Position numbers and translations under genes: made by a program. Shown piece after piece: positions 55,076-63,979 of a stretch of 64,000 nucleotides of DNA. Numbering within the stretch: position 1 is the first letter of the stretch; every line of letters starts with the position of its first letter. The stretch spans positions 83,643 through 147,642 of the forward strand of contig NZ_WIOK01000015.1 in the NCBI RefSeq assembly GCF_009467825.1, read 5' to 3'. The notes under the pieces were generated by a model. That model ran no database searches, was not told where the DNA came from, and saw only the letters and a program-made list of their open reading frames with translations. The stretch comes from Cyclobacterium xiamenense. Lineage in GTDB: Bacteria > Bacteroidota > Bacteroidia > Cytophagales > Cyclobacteriaceae.

Positions 55076-56082
55076 GCAAATCGTTGAAAAGGGGATTTCA
55101 GGTAGGACTATCCTTGCTAGTAGCCGTCGGTATTCTCTACTTTCTTTACAAGGATATCGAGAAAGACGCCATTGTTACGGCGCTCAAAGACACCGGGCTA
55201 TTTTGGCTGACCGCTTCGGTATCGATCGGAATAGTCGGCTACCTCCTTCGGGCTTGGCGTTGGAAGCTCTTGATTGCGACCAACGAAAACTTTTCGATTA
55301 CCACCGCTCCCGTATTTTGGGCGCTCATGGTGGGCTACCTAATCAACTTACTGATTCCAAGGGCTGGAGAGCTGGCTCGATGCGGTGCTGTAAACCGTGT
55401 GTATCCCGTTCCTACTGCGAAACTGTTGGGAACCGTGGTACTCGAACGAACCATTGACATGGCATTTATGCTTCTCCTGGTTACATTGGCCCTGGTATCT
55501 CAGGGGGCGATCTTTTCGGAAATCTTCGAGATGCTGGTTTCCCTGCCTGCCCTGAATCAATTCGTTCAACGTTACTTTATTCTGGGCCTCGTGCTGGCAA
55601 CCGGACTGGTCTTTCTGCTGTACGTTGCCTACAGAAACCTGAAAAATCGGCAGTGGATGGGGAAAATCCGGCAGATTTCCCGCCAATTTGTCAGTGGTCT
55701 CGAAACCGTGGTGCAAATGAAAAACCAATCGGCATTTTGGGCAGTTTCTCTGCTGATATGGATTATTTATTTTTTTATGATGTATTGGATTGCGCGCGCC
55801 ATGCCAGCTACTAGCTCATTATCAGCTGGTTCGGTATTGATGGTGCTCGTTATGGGAAGCATAGGCATGGTAGCACCCGTACAGGGAGGTATCGGCACCT
55901 TCCACGCCTTGGTTGCGTTTATCCTGTTGTTTTACGGGATCGCAGAAGAGCAGGGCAAGATTTTTGCGATGGTGGTGCATGCCTCGCAGATGCTCACCAT
56001 CCTGGTTCTGGGAGGCATAGGATTGCTCTATTTTCTGATCATGAAAAAAAGCAACCTTCAGCAAAAGGAAAACGTTAATTAG
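55072..56082 (+). CDS. Flippase-like / LPG-synthase-TM-region (UPF0104) membrane protein
   Basis: A 336-residue membrane protein with about eight helices. The family wording is present: [51 protein letters not shown] and [20 protein letters not shown]. Members resemble the transmembrane part of lysylphosphatidylglycerol synthase MprF and are thought to move lipids; no catalytic domain is fused here. It starts with TTG ([10 protein letters not shown]) overlapping the panD stop. It is the third gene of the panC-panD unit, with the metallopeptidase following after 24 bases. Confidence 0.88.
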   Translation: MSKSLKRGFQVGLSLLVAVGILYFLYKDIEKDAIVTALKDTGLFWLTASVSIGIVGYLLRAWRWKLLIATNENFSITTAPVFWALMVGYLINLLIPRAGELARCGAVNRVYPVPTAKLLGTVVLERTIDMAFMLLLVTLALVSQGAIFSEIFEMLVSLPALNQFVQRYFILGLVLATGLVFLLYVAYRNLKNRQWMGKIRQISRQFVSGLETVVQMKNQSAFWAVSLLIWIIYFFMMYWIARAMPATSSLSAGSVLMVLVMGSIGMVAPVQGGIGTFHALVAFILLFYGIAEEQGKIFAMVVHASQMLTILVLGGIGLLYFLIMKKSNLQQKENVN

Positions 56083-56106
56083 CAAAAATAACAATCAACT
56101 ATAGCA

Positions 56107-56799
56107 ATGGGAATTATATTAATTGTAGTGGTTTTCGGAATTTTGGGGTATGTTGTCAGCAACAGACTCAAAAGTAAATTCAGGAAGTATTCGCAGACTT
56201 CTCTACGAGCCAATCTCTCCGGCAAAGAGATCGCAGAGTTGATGCTCGCCGATCATAATATCCACCATGTACGGGTAAATTGTGTAGAAGGTCAGTTATC
56301 CGACCATTACAACCCGATGGATAAAACGGTAAACCTGAGCCCGGATGTGTATTATGGGAGGAATGCAGCGGCGACAGCCGTGGCTGCACACGAATGCGGC
56401 CACGCCGTCCAACACGCGCAGTCTTACGCCTGGCTACAGTTGCGTTCGACGCTGGTTCCTATCCAAAATGTAAGTGGCAAAATACTGAATTTTGTCTTGA
56501 TCGCTTCCCTTTTTGGAGGTATAGCCTTGCTTGGGCTTCCCTACGAGGCGGTAGGTGTCGTCATTGTGGGGGCATACAGTGTACTGACCTTGTTCAGTGT
56601 GGTCACACTTCCGGTAGAGTTTGACGCCAGCAGGCGGGCACTAGCCTGGGTACAGGAGCGAAACATCGTGACGCCCCAAGAGTATGGTATGTCAAAAGAC
56701 GCATTGAAATGGGCAGCCATGACCTATGTGGTCGCTGCGCTTGCCTCTTTGGCCACATTGGCTTATTATTTCTTCATCTTCTTTGGAAACAGGGACTAA
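56107..56799 (+). CDS. YugP-type zinc metallopeptidase, membrane-bound
   Basis: A 230-residue protein with an N-terminal helix (about 2-18), a catalytic segment AVAAHECGHAVQHAQ (HExxH) at about 92-106, two central helices (about 125-170) and one at the end (about 208-226). The preamble DKTVNLSPDVYYGRNAAATA is typical of the neutral zinc metallopeptidase family (Zn_peptidase_2). Cellular substrate unknown. It ends the panC run and is followed by an intrinsic terminator 30 bases on. Confidence 0.92.
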   Translation: MGIILIVVVFGILGYVVSNRLKSKFRKYSQTSLRANLSGKEIAELMLADHNIHHVRVNCVEGQLSDHYNPMDKTVNLSPDVYYGRNAAATAVAAHECGHAVQHAQSYAWLQLRSTLVPIQNVSGKILNFVLIASLFGGIALLGLPYEAVGVVIVGAYSVLTLFSVVTLPVEFDASRRALAWVQERNIVTPQEYGMSKDALKWAAMTYVVAALASLATLAYYFFIFFGNRD

Positions 56800-56828
56800 T
56801 CAGATGATCACAAAATCCTTGAACGCAC

Positions 56829-56857
56829 AAAGGGGCATTAGTTGCCCTTTTTTTATT
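56829..56857 (+). terminator. Intrinsic terminator after the zinc metallopeptidase
   Basis: An eight- to nine-pair stem (AAGGGGCA with TGCCCTTT, one G-U pair) around a short loop, followed by a run of T. It lies 30 bases after the stop at 56799. Confidence 0.82.
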
Positions 56858-57486
56858 CCCTCATAAAAATTTCGCGTCGTTTTCCCGACGGGGCATTCTT
56901 GCTGCGGGGCTGGTTTTAACCTGCCAAGACGCCCAAATCGGGAGGACGTTACCAGGCAGAACAACGTCAGTTGGGTGCATGTGTCTGTGCTTTTTGTAGC
57001 CAAGACGGAAGGTCTTCTTTAGCATAGCGGGCCTTTCGTTTCCGCTTGCTTCCGTTTTCCAACCTTTCCTTTCCCTGGCTTAATCATGGACAGATCTCCT
57101 GGCTTTGGGGTTGGGGATAGGGCGAAGGGCCCCCATTTTACCCTTTTCTCCAGCTGCATTGGCCCGAAATAACCCGTAAAACCTGAGATTTGTGCCGACC
57201 TACTCCGGCAGGTCGGTTGGGTAGTACACCTTGCAATATCTCCTCCGCCTAACCGCCCAGTGGCGATTGGTAGGGCAGGAATCGGTGTTCGGACCAACGC
57301 ACCAAGCTAGCTGTAAACCTACCCATGGAAGAACGGATAAAATTCAAAAAATAGTTATATCCAGCAAACGTTTAAGCTAATTGTATAAGCTGTGGATATT
57401 TAAAAATATATATTAATTTTCATATCGGAATTTAGTTTATTCTAATTTTTTATCTATAATTGTCCTAACAAATCAGAAAAAAAATA
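56858..57486. other. Gene-free gap with several hairpins, no gene recognised
   Basis: After the terminator nothing coding is convincing up to the AraC gene at 57521. A 92-codon frame at 57019-57297 on the minus strand is proline- and glycine-rich without domain signs. Perfect short hairpins occur: GACGTT/AACGTC at 56945-56968, AAGAC/GTCTT at 57002-57016 and CCGACCT/AGGTCGG at 57195-57216. The first 440 bases are clearly more GC-rich than the last 150, which are AT-rich and probably hold the AraC promoter. It could be a structured RNA, a long leader or the remnant of an inserted element. Confidence 0.4.
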
Positions 57487-57520
57487 TACTTTTACAAAAA
57501 TAAACCTAAAGGCACTGATC

Positions 57521-58450
57521 ATGGAATATTACAATAAGGTGATTGAGTCGGTTGGGGTGAGGTACGTTAAAGGAAACAACTTCAAAATAGAGCGGCCCGT
57601 AACCATCACCGACTATACAGATTCTGAAAACACAGCGATCCTTCTACACAGGGGTTCGCTCAATTTTGGGGACGAGCAAGAATCTGTAAATGAGGGAGAA
57701 ATACTTTTTATACCGGCCGGAAGATCTACCAGGGTTTCGTTTGGCACCGTGACCAAACGAAACGAAACTACAAACGAAACCTTTCTGGAAAATAAGAAAA
57801 AATACCTGCAGACCATTAGCTTCAAAGACATTAAAAACCTGGAGGACGATTGCATCACCTCCATTACTTTTGAAGCCAAAGTCTTTGATGTGGTAAATTT
57901 CTTTAACTCGCTCGGGATACCTGCATTCGTCATTCGCTTTAATGACCGAATAGCCTCAATTCTGGAGGATGTTGTGAAGGAATCCGAACAGAGCACGCCC
58001 GGTAAGGAACGTGTCATCAAACTGTACACCGAGCTTTTGGTCGTAGAATTGGTGCGACATATTTTGAAAAACAGGCTTTTCGTGGAAGAACTTTCCACCA
58101 ACAGCACTTATTTTAAAGATCCGCGACTCATCGACATGTTCAATTACATCAAAAAGAACATCGGTGGTGATTTGTCGAACAAAGTCCTGGCGAAAGTTGC
58201 CAACGTATCCGAGGACTATGTGGGACAGTACTTCAAAATGCTTACCGGAATCAACCCCCAGGATTACATCGAATACCAACGCATGGAGGCAGCAGTCGAA
58301 TTGCTTCGAACCACCAAGAAAAGCATCCGGGACATCGGGAAAGAAGTGGGCTACAAAGATACCGCCTATTTCTGCCGCAGATTTAAAATGATGTATGGGC
58401 TACCTGCTGGCAAAATGCGCCGAAGAGAGTCCTTAATTAACGTTCAATGA
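57521..58450 (+). CDS. AraC-family transcriptional regulator
   Basis: A 309-residue regulator. The N-terminal half is a cupin-like sensing domain (about 20-140, AILLHRGSLNFGDEQ, EGEILFIPAGRSTRV). The C-terminal AraC domain (about 205-300) has LAKVANVSEDYVGQYFKMLT and the second helix-turn-helix IRDIGKEVGYKDTAYFCRRF. The ligand is not evident. No -7 box is perfect, but TACTTTTA at 57487-57494 (one mismatch from TAnnTTTG) lies 27 bases before the ATG. It converges on and overlaps the GGGP synthase gene by 18 bases. No adjacent metabolic operon reveals its target. Confidence 0.92.
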   Translation: MEYYNKVIESVGVRYVKGNNFKIERPVTITDYTDSENTAILLHRGSLNFGDEQESVNEGEILFIPAGRSTRVSFGTVTKRNETTNETFLENKKKYLQTISFKDIKNLEDDCITSITFEAKVFDVVNFFNSLGIPAFVIRFNDRIASILEDVVKESEQSTPGKERVIKLYTELLVVELVRHILKNRLFVEELSTNSTYFKDPRLIDMFNYIKKNIGGDLSNKVLAKVANVSEDYVGQYFKMLTGINPQDYIEYQRMEAAVELLRTTKKSIRDIGKEVGYKDTAYFCRRFKMMYGLPAGKMRRRESLINVQ

Positions 58451-59212
58451 GGCATTGTAACACTGCAAAAATTGATATACCTCGGCTATCAGGCCGGGGT
58501 TTTTTTCTGCCCCGTTTCCGATAACTACCAAATCCGCGCCCGCATCCCAGGCCTGCTTCGCCCGGAAAACCGAATCAATACCCCCTCCAACAATAAGCGG
58601 ACTCCCTACTGCTGTACGCACCGCCCTAATCATCTGCTCCGGAACCGGAAGTTGTGCTCCGCTGCCGGCATCCAGGTAAAACAACGACATCCCGAGAAAC
58701 TTTCCGGCCAGCGCAGTGGCTACTGCCAAATCCGGTTTATCCCGGGGAAGCGGAATCGTTTGGCTGATGTATTCCACGCTGGTGGATCGCTCTCCATTGA
58801 CCAACATATACCCGGTGGACAGAATTTCCAAATCGGATTCGGCGAGGGTAGGAGCGGCCAATACTTGCTGCCCGATCAGCCACTCCGAATTTCTCCCAGA
58901 GATAAGCGATAAAAACAAGATAGCATCGGCTTCTCTGGAAACCTGCATGACGCTGCCGGGAAATAGGACTACGGGGATCCGGTTTTGGGAAATTCGTTTA
59001 AGTTCACGGATGGAGGTCAAAAAGTCTTCCGGATTGACCAAACTACCCCCAACAAAAAAATAATCGAGTGGAAAATCGACGCAACGATCGGCCAATTCTT
59101 GCCAGGCCTGCTGCCCTTTCGTCTTTTCCGGGTCGACCAGCAAGGCAAGACTTTTTCTACCTTCCCGGCTATTGCGATAAAGCAATTCTTTCAGCTTAGT
59201 CGTTCGATTCAT
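58433..59212 (-). CDS. Geranylgeranylglyceryl phosphate synthase family protein
   Basis: A 259-residue TIM-barrel prenyltransferase of the GGGPS/PcrB family. Signatures: LALLVDPEK (the first strand), DYFFVGGSLV, VVLFPGSVMQVS, FYLDAGSGAQLPVPEQMI and PLIVGGGIDS (phosphate). In archaea GGGPS makes the ether bond of membrane lipids; related bacterial enzymes in Bacteroidota have been shown to make GGGP or similar. The gene overlaps the gene upstream (59196-59543) by 17 bases and the AraC gene convergently by 18. Prenyl chain length is not predictable by eye. It may share a GGPP pool with the carotenoid pathway. Confidence 0.9.
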   Translation of the reverse strand: MNRTTKLKELLYRNSREGRKSLALLVDPEKTKGQQAWQELADRCVDFPLDYFFVGGSLVNPEDFLTSIRELKRISQNRIPVVLFPGSVMQVSREADAILFLSLISGRNSEWLIGQQVLAAPTLAESDLEILSTGYMLVNGERSTSVEYISQTIPLPRDKPDLAVATALAGKFLGMSLFYLDAGSGAQLPVPEQMIRAVRTAVGSPLIVGGGIDSVFRAKQAWDAGADLVVIGNGAEKNPGLIAEVYQFLQCYNASLNVN

Positions 59213-59543
59213 CCGTCTCCGCTTTCGCTACATTTGCTACCAACTTTTCCACGAGTCGGGCTTTGCCATAGTCGAAGGCCATCCACAGCAATCGGTTACG
59301 AATGGTACGAAAAAAGGAATAGCCCTTTTTCTTTTTCCCCTTCTTTTTTCCTTGCTTATCATTTTTAGCTTCCTTGTTGCTTTTGCCCGATAGCAGGCGC
59401 ATGGAGCCTACCGCCAGAAGCCCGCCCAATAAGGCGATCCCCCCCACCTTCAAGTATACCTGGGAATCCTCTTTGAAAAGCTCCATCTGCTTTTGAAGGG
59501 TCTGTTCCAATTCTTCTGCCTGCCGTTTTAATTCCTGGTCCAT
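59196..59543 (-). CDS. Small membrane-anchored, lysine-rich protein of unknown function
   Basis: A 115-residue protein: an N-terminal coiled coil (about 1-30, QAEELEQTLQKQMELF), one transmembrane helix (about 33-52, GGIALLGGLLAVGSM), then a lysine-rich patch (KKGKKKKG) and a basic helix (IRNRLLWMAFDYGKARLVEK). It lies two bases downstream of the holin-X-like gene, a pairing often seen with YtxH-like and Holin-X proteins in Bacteroidota. The 3' end overlaps GGGP synthase by 17 bases. I do not recognise a named domain. Confidence 0.75.
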   Translation of the reverse strand: MDQELKRQAEELEQTLQKQMELFKEDSQVYLKVGGIALLGGLLAVGSMRLLSGKSNKEAKNDKQGKKKGKKKKGYSFFRTIRNRLLWMAFDYGKARLVEKLVANVAKAETDESND

Positions 59544-59545
59544 CT

Positions 59546-59887
59546 TCAGTCTTTTTTATCCTTGAATAAAAAAACATACCTCGAAAGTGTATTTTTTAAC
59601 ATCCGCTGAAAAGAAGCGGTGTTTTTCAACAGGTATAAAAGAAAAAACAGCAGCAAATAGATTCCTGTTAACAGCAAAAAACCTACCGAACTACTTCCGT
59701 ATACTTCACTGAAATAAAAGGCCAGGGAGATACTTCCGAAGAGTAAAATAAAGGAGGCCGTCAATACCATTAGCACCAACACCCCTAATCTTGCAATCAA
59801 ACTACTTATCTCATCCGCAATCTCAGATTTTAGAAGTTTGAACCGTACTTCGATTAATTTCTTTAAGGTAGAAATGATTTCCGTCAT
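59546..59887 (-). CDS. Holin-X-like (phage holin superfamily III) small membrane protein
   Basis: A 113-residue protein with an N-terminal amphipathic helix (LKKLIEVRFKLLKSEIADE) and two transmembrane helices (about 33-58 and 68-88) separated by a short turn. The pattern is that of the Phage_holin_3_6 (Holin-X) family, which in spite of its name is common on chromosomes as a membrane-stress or envelope protein. There is no lysin or phage gene nearby. It begins a three-gene overlapping run with the coiled-coil protein and GGGP synthase. Confidence 0.8.
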   Translation of the reverse strand: MTEIISTLKKLIEVRFKLLKSEIADEISSLIARLGVLVLMVLTASFILLFGSISLAFYFSEVYGSSSVGFLLLTGIYLLLFFLLYLLKNTASFQRMLKNTLSRYVFLFKDKKD

Positions 59888-60142
59888 GTTGATTTTCGTG
59901 TAAAGGTTCGCATAAACAAATCAAGTTACTACTTTTTCCAACAAAAACCTTGCTCAAAGGAACTTAGCCCCGTCTTTTTGCAACCCTTCCAGGCAATCCC
60001 ATACGAAACCCGCCCACAAGCAAGAAAGTCCTGTTTAATGCGGTACCTAACCGTTAGAACTCTTCCGGAAAACCGGTTGTTATCTGGTCTGGGTTTACAG
60101 TAAAACCAGCCGCACAATAAAAAAATCGATACCGTTTCAGCT

Positions 60143-60793
60143 ATGATTATAGAAATATGGAGTGACATCGTCTGTCCCTTTTGTTATTTGGGCAAGCGTA
60201 AATTAGAAAAAGCACTGGAGGCGTTCCCCGCCGAAGACGCTGTTTCCATCACCTACAAAAGCTTTCAACTAATGCCAGATGTACCTACCCAACCGGGGCT
60301 TTCCATCAACGCATTTCTAGCCAGAGAAAAAGGAATCAGCCTGGAACAAGCCCAGGAGATGAACGCCTACGTGACGGAGCAGGCCAATGCAATGGGGTTA
60401 ACCTACAACCTGGACCGTGCGGTTGTGGCCAATACTTTTCGGGCTCATCGGCTACTACACCATGCAAAAAGTCTGGGATTGCAGTCCGAGACAAAAGAGC
60501 GGCTCCTGAAAGCCTATTTTACCGAAGGGAAAAACATCGATGACACAGATACCCTACTGGCACTGGCTGAGGAAATTGGACTGACTCAAGTGCAACAGGT
60601 GCTGGAGAGCGATGATTATGCGCTGGATGTCCGTGCGGATGTTTTGGAAGCCCGCCAATTAGGAATAAAAGGGGTACCCTTCTTTGTGTTCAATAGAAAA
60701 AGTGCGATCAGCGGTGCCCAGAATGTGGCCTTGTTTTCAGAAACATTGGCCCAGGCGTTCGCCGATGAAACCGGGAAGTCCATTAAGTCCTGA
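60143..60793 (+). CDS. FrnE-like DsbA-family oxidoreductase
   Basis: A 216-residue thioredoxin-fold protein of the DSBA/2-hydroxychromene isomerase family. The active-site C11-P-F-C14 lies in IWSDIVCPFCYLGKR. The helical insertion holds FRAHRLLHHAKSLG, and the cis-proline block is GIKGVPFFVFNRK. No signal peptide is present, so it is cytoplasmic, as FrnE proteins are; they act as disulfide isomerases or in polyketide-like oxidations. It stands alone between the holin-X gene (divergent, 255 bases) and the CrtD-like gene (179 bases). Confidence 0.9.
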   Translation: MIIEIWSDIVCPFCYLGKRKLEKALEAFPAEDAVSITYKSFQLMPDVPTQPGLSINAFLAREKGISLEQAQEMNAYVTEQANAMGLTYNLDRAVVANTFRAHRLLHHAKSLGLQSETKERLLKAYFTEGKNIDDTDTLLALAEEIGLTQVQQVLESDDYALDVRADVLEARQLGIKGVPFFVFNRKSAISGAQNVALFSETLAQAFADETGKSIKS

Positions 60794-60972
60794 TTGCTTC
60801 TATTGGTAGTATACAAAGAGTTGACGAAAGGGTTTCAAAGCGGGGCCGGAATCCTTTTTTCACCAACCCAAACCGGCGGTCTGCTCAAATTGGAAAACGC
60901 CTTTTGATTCCCGGTCTAAAAAAGAGAAACGGCTTTGTGTAAACTCTTCGGATTTCATTTAGTTTTACTTTC

Positions 60973-62439
60973 ATGAATAATCAGGCGATCGTTATCGGGT
61001 CGGGCATTGCCGGACTGGCAGCCAGCATTCGACTGGCAAACAAAGGGTATCAGGTTCAGGTATTTGAGGCGAATGCGTACCCGGGTGGCAAACTCTCAGA
61101 AATCAATCTGGAGGGATACCGATTTGATGCGGGTCCTTCCTTATTTACTTTGCCGGAGCAGGTGGATGAATTGTTTGTGCTCTCGGGAAAAAACCCAAGG
61201 GAGTATTTCCAGTACCGGAAGCTACCTGTCAATTGCCAGTACTTTTGGGAAGACGGGACCCGGATAACCGCCTATGCCGATATTGATAAGTTTATGGAGG
61301 AGGTCCATGCCAAACTCGGCGAAAACCCTAAAAACATCCAACGAGCGTTGGACCGTTCCTCCTTTATTTACCGGTACCTTTCCCCACTTTTTATGCACCG
61401 TTCCCTGCATCAGGGCAGCACCTGGTTTAACAAAAACGCCCTGAAAGCTTACCTGCGGATGGGGAAATTTGGCTTGTTTCAAACCATGCATCGGTCCAAT
61501 AGCGAGCAATTTAACCATCCCAAATTGGTTCAGTTATTTAATCGGTATGCCACCTATAACGGTTCAAACCCCTATCAAACTCCGGCTACCTTAACGATCA
61601 TCCCTCATCTCGAATTTAACAGAGGGGCTTATTTCCCGGAAAACGGCATGCATGCCATCACCCTAAGCCTATATGCCCTGGCCCGGGATTTGGGAGTACA
61701 GTTCCATTTTAACCAAAAAGTGGAGCGAATCCTCGTTGAAAACAATCGAGCCAAAGGCATCCTGGTGCAAGGAGCGGTACAAGCAGCCGATTTAGTGGTC
61801 AATAATATGGACATGGTCAATGCCTATAAAACGCTCCTAAAAGACCAACGACAGCCAAAAAGACTGCTGCAACAACCCAAATCCAGTTCGGCCCTGATTT
61901 TTTACTGGGGGATACGAAAAGAATTTTCAGAGCTAGACCTTCACAATATTCTATTTAGCGATAATTATGCAAAAGAATTTGAGCATATTTTTTCGAAGAA
62001 AACCATTTATTCGGACCCCACGGTCTACATCAACATCACCTCCGTCTATGAAAAAGACGACGCACCGGATAATTGCATGAATTGGTTTACGATGATCAAT
62101 GTCCCAAACAATCAGGGGCAGGATTGGGAAGCCCTTAAAACCGAGGCACGGGCAGCGATCATCGCGAAAATCAACCGAATCCTGGGAACCGATATCGCCC
62201 CATTGATAGCTGTGGAAGAAGTCCTGGAGCCGCTTACGATCGAATCAAAAACGTCTTCAGCAAACGGAGCACTTTACGGAAACAGTTCGAACAATCGGTA
62301 CGCAGCGTTTTTGCGGCATGCAAACTTCTCTTCGATAGGCGGCCTGTATTTTTGCGGAGGAAGTGTGCATCCCGGTGGGGGAATCCCCTTGTGTTTGCTT
62401 TCGGCAAAAATTACCGCAGAGATGATACCTGAACCCTAA
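60973..62439 (+). CDS. crtD: CrtD-type carotenoid 3,4-desaturase (CrtI family)
   Basis: A 488-residue FAD-dependent desaturase. The N-terminus has AIVIGSGIAGLAASIRLANK and PGGKLSEINLEGYRFDAGPS; the C-terminus has GLYFCGGSVHPGGGIPLCLL, where CrtI proteins end with a GxPPxxISG-type block. The wording LTIIPHLEFNRGAYFPENGM and the PGGGIPL signature are those of 1-hydroxycarotenoid 3,4-desaturases (CrtD) rather than phytoene desaturases. It would act on the acyclic end of a monocyclic carotenoid after hydration. It is 23 kb from the crt operon. The family is certain; the exact substrate is inferred. The stop overlaps the next stop by CTAA. Confidence 0.78.
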   Translation: MNNQAIVIGSGIAGLAASIRLANKGYQVQVFEANAYPGGKLSEINLEGYRFDAGPSLFTLPEQVDELFVLSGKNPREYFQYRKLPVNCQYFWEDGTRITAYADIDKFMEEVHAKLGENPKNIQRALDRSSFIYRYLSPLFMHRSLHQGSTWFNKNALKAYLRMGKFGLFQTMHRSNSEQFNHPKLVQLFNRYATYNGSNPYQTPATLTIIPHLEFNRGAYFPENGMHAITLSLYALARDLGVQFHFNQKVERILVENNRAKGILVQGAVQAADLVVNNMDMVNAYKTLLKDQRQPKRLLQQPKSSSALIFYWGIRKEFSELDLHNILFSDNYAKEFEHIFSKKTIYSDPTVYINITSVYEKDDAPDNCMNWFTMINVPNNQGQDWEALKTEARAAIIAKINRILGTDIAPLIAVEEVLEPLTIESKTSSANGALYGNSSNNRYAAFLRHANFSSIGGLYFCGGSVHPGGGIPLCLLSAKITAEMIPEP

Positions 62440-63836
62440 AAGTCTACCAATACCTTATAGGATTCGTACAATCCATACACTTCCCGCACGTAGCGTACGG
62501 TCACGTGCCCTTTGGCGTAGCCACTTTTCACCCAGGGATCCCGGTATATTTCGGGCTGTGATTTTTTTTCCAGGTAGTAAGCCACGTTTTCCCAGCGTCG
62601 GGTGTCTTTCCCGTATTTGTAGGCCAGTCGCCAGGCATCCTGTACGTGTCCATGCCCCACGTTATATGAAGCCAATATAAACTTAATTCGCTGCGTATTG
62701 TCAGGCACCCGCTCCATCCAAAAGCCATCCAGGTACCTCAGGTAATTGACCCCTCCCCGCAAACTTTCGTTTGGATTGTTGGGGTCCGTTACCCCAAACC
62801 GCTGTAGGGTCACCGGCATGAGTTGCAACAAACCCACAGCGCCGGCGTAAGAAACCGCATTATGGTTGAACCGGCTTTCTTTGTAAACCAATGCTGCCAA
62901 TAAGCGCCAGTCCCAGCCCAATTGATCGGCCCCGGACTTGATAATTTCGTCATAGTTGGATATCCGACCTCCGGAAACAGATGAGAAAGCCGAAGAAGTC
63001 CGGTAATAGCTGTTTTTCTTGTTTTCAAAATATTTGTTAAACAAAATCGCCTGGTATCCGGTCTTTTTTATCCGGGAAAGCCATTCATTGATGCTTTGCA
63101 GCAAGTCGGGTGCATTTTTTCTAACCGCCCAGGAAACAGGATTGGCCGGGCTCAGCACGAGGCTGACGTCCAGGTTATCGTAATAGGTAGCGTTTACCAA
63201 TGCGATATCGTCGTCTACCATGGTATAGTCAATTTCTTCCCGTACTACCTGCGTAATCAGGTCCTCCAGGCTGGTGTTCTCCTCCTGTAGGGCGATGTTC
63301 AGCTCCAGAGAATCGCTCAGGGACTGTAACCGCTTCTGATAGACCGTCCCTCGCTTGATAGATATCTTTTTTTGGCGTAACTGCGGAATGCTATCCAGGT
63401 GCGTCTGATCTTTCCGCTGCACCAGCACCGTTTTCATCTGCCCCACGGGATCGGTAAACGATGCGTATTTTTTTCGCTCCTCGTTTACTTCAAAATTGAT
63501 GGCGACGATATCTGCACTTCCCTTGTTCAACAGCCGAAAAGCGTCTTCCAGGTCGTGCCTGACGATTAACCGCAGACCCACGCCAAGTTGATTGGCCAGA
63601 TTGCGAAGCAATTCAAACTCGTACCCCATGGTTCTTCCCCGGTAGATATAGTAACTGGTTGAGGAATTATCCACAATCGCCCGTAGATAGCCTCTCTTTT
63701 TTATGGCATCATAGTCAATTTCTGCAGGATTTTCCCAAAATTCAGGTTCAGGTTCCGAGGCCTCGGGTGGGGCGCACGTCTGCATTCCAAACAGCACGCT
63801 GACGACGAAAACAAAAACAAACCTGGTATCTACCAT
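62436..63836 (-). CDS. MltF-like membrane-bound lytic transglycosylase
   Basis: A 466-residue lipoprotein: signal ending in GMQTC (lipobox), a periplasmic solute-binding domain of the SBP_bac_3 type (about 45-265; LRAIVDNSSTSYYIYRGR, GYEFELLRNLANQLG), then a lysozyme-like SLT domain (about 300-450) with LLAALVYKESRFNHNAVSYA holding the catalytic glutamate and GAVGLLQLMPVT. MltF cleaves peptidoglycan glycan chains with anhydro-MurNAc formation; its N-terminal domain senses muropeptides. It converges on the crtD-like gene with a four-base overlap of stops. Confidence 0.93.
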   Translation of the reverse strand: MVDTRFVFVFVVSVLFGMQTCAPPEASEPEPEFWENPAEIDYDAIKKRGYLRAIVDNSSTSYYIYRGRTMGYEFELLRNLANQLGVGLRLIVRHDLEDAFRLLNKGSADIVAINFEVNEERKKYASFTDPVGQMKTVLVQRKDQTHLDSIPQLRQKKISIKRGTVYQKRLQSLSDSLELNIALQEENTSLEDLITQVVREEIDYTMVDDDIALVNATYYDNLDVSLVLSPANPVSWAVRKNAPDLLQSINEWLSRIKKTGYQAILFNKYFENKKNSYYRTSSAFSSVSGGRISNYDEIIKSGADQLGWDWRLLAALVYKESRFNHNAVSYAGAVGLLQLMPVTLQRFGVTDPNNPNESLRGGVNYLRYLDGFWMERVPDNTQRIKFILASYNVGHGHVQDAWRLAYKYGKDTRRWENVAYYLEKKSQPEIYRDPWVKSGYAKGHVTVRYVREVYGLYESYKVLVDF

Positions 63837-63900
63837 ACAAAAGCTGGTCCCGAGAGGACTTTGGTACAGTCAATAATAGTTTTTTATGCCCAATAAACCA

Positions 63901-63935
63901 AAAAAAGAGGCTGTCCGAAAAGGGCAGCCTTTTTT
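63901..63935. terminator. Intrinsic terminator, bidirectional shape
   Basis: A nine-pair stem (AGGCTGTCC at 63908-63916, GGGCAGCCT at 63922-63930, one G-U pair) with A-run before and T-run after. It lies upstream of the MltF gene, so it most likely ends the minus-strand gene that enters from the right edge. Confidence 0.8.
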
Positions 63936-63979
63936 ATGCGGCTATTTTTCCCGAATATTCGGAAAAGTTTGAATCTCCA

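Noticed and set aside
57019..57297. 92-codon minus-strand frame in the long gap
   Set aside because: Composition is unlike the coding genes, with no domain, signal or plausible start context.
59546..59887. Holin-like gene as a sign of prophage
   Set aside because: No lysin, capsid, integrase or attachment site is nearby; Holin-X proteins are common chromosomal genes.
60934..60967. TTTG-N22-TAGTTTTA before the crtD-like gene as a promoter
   Set aside because: The -7 half has a mismatch in the key G and initiation would fall at or after the ATG, so support is too weak.
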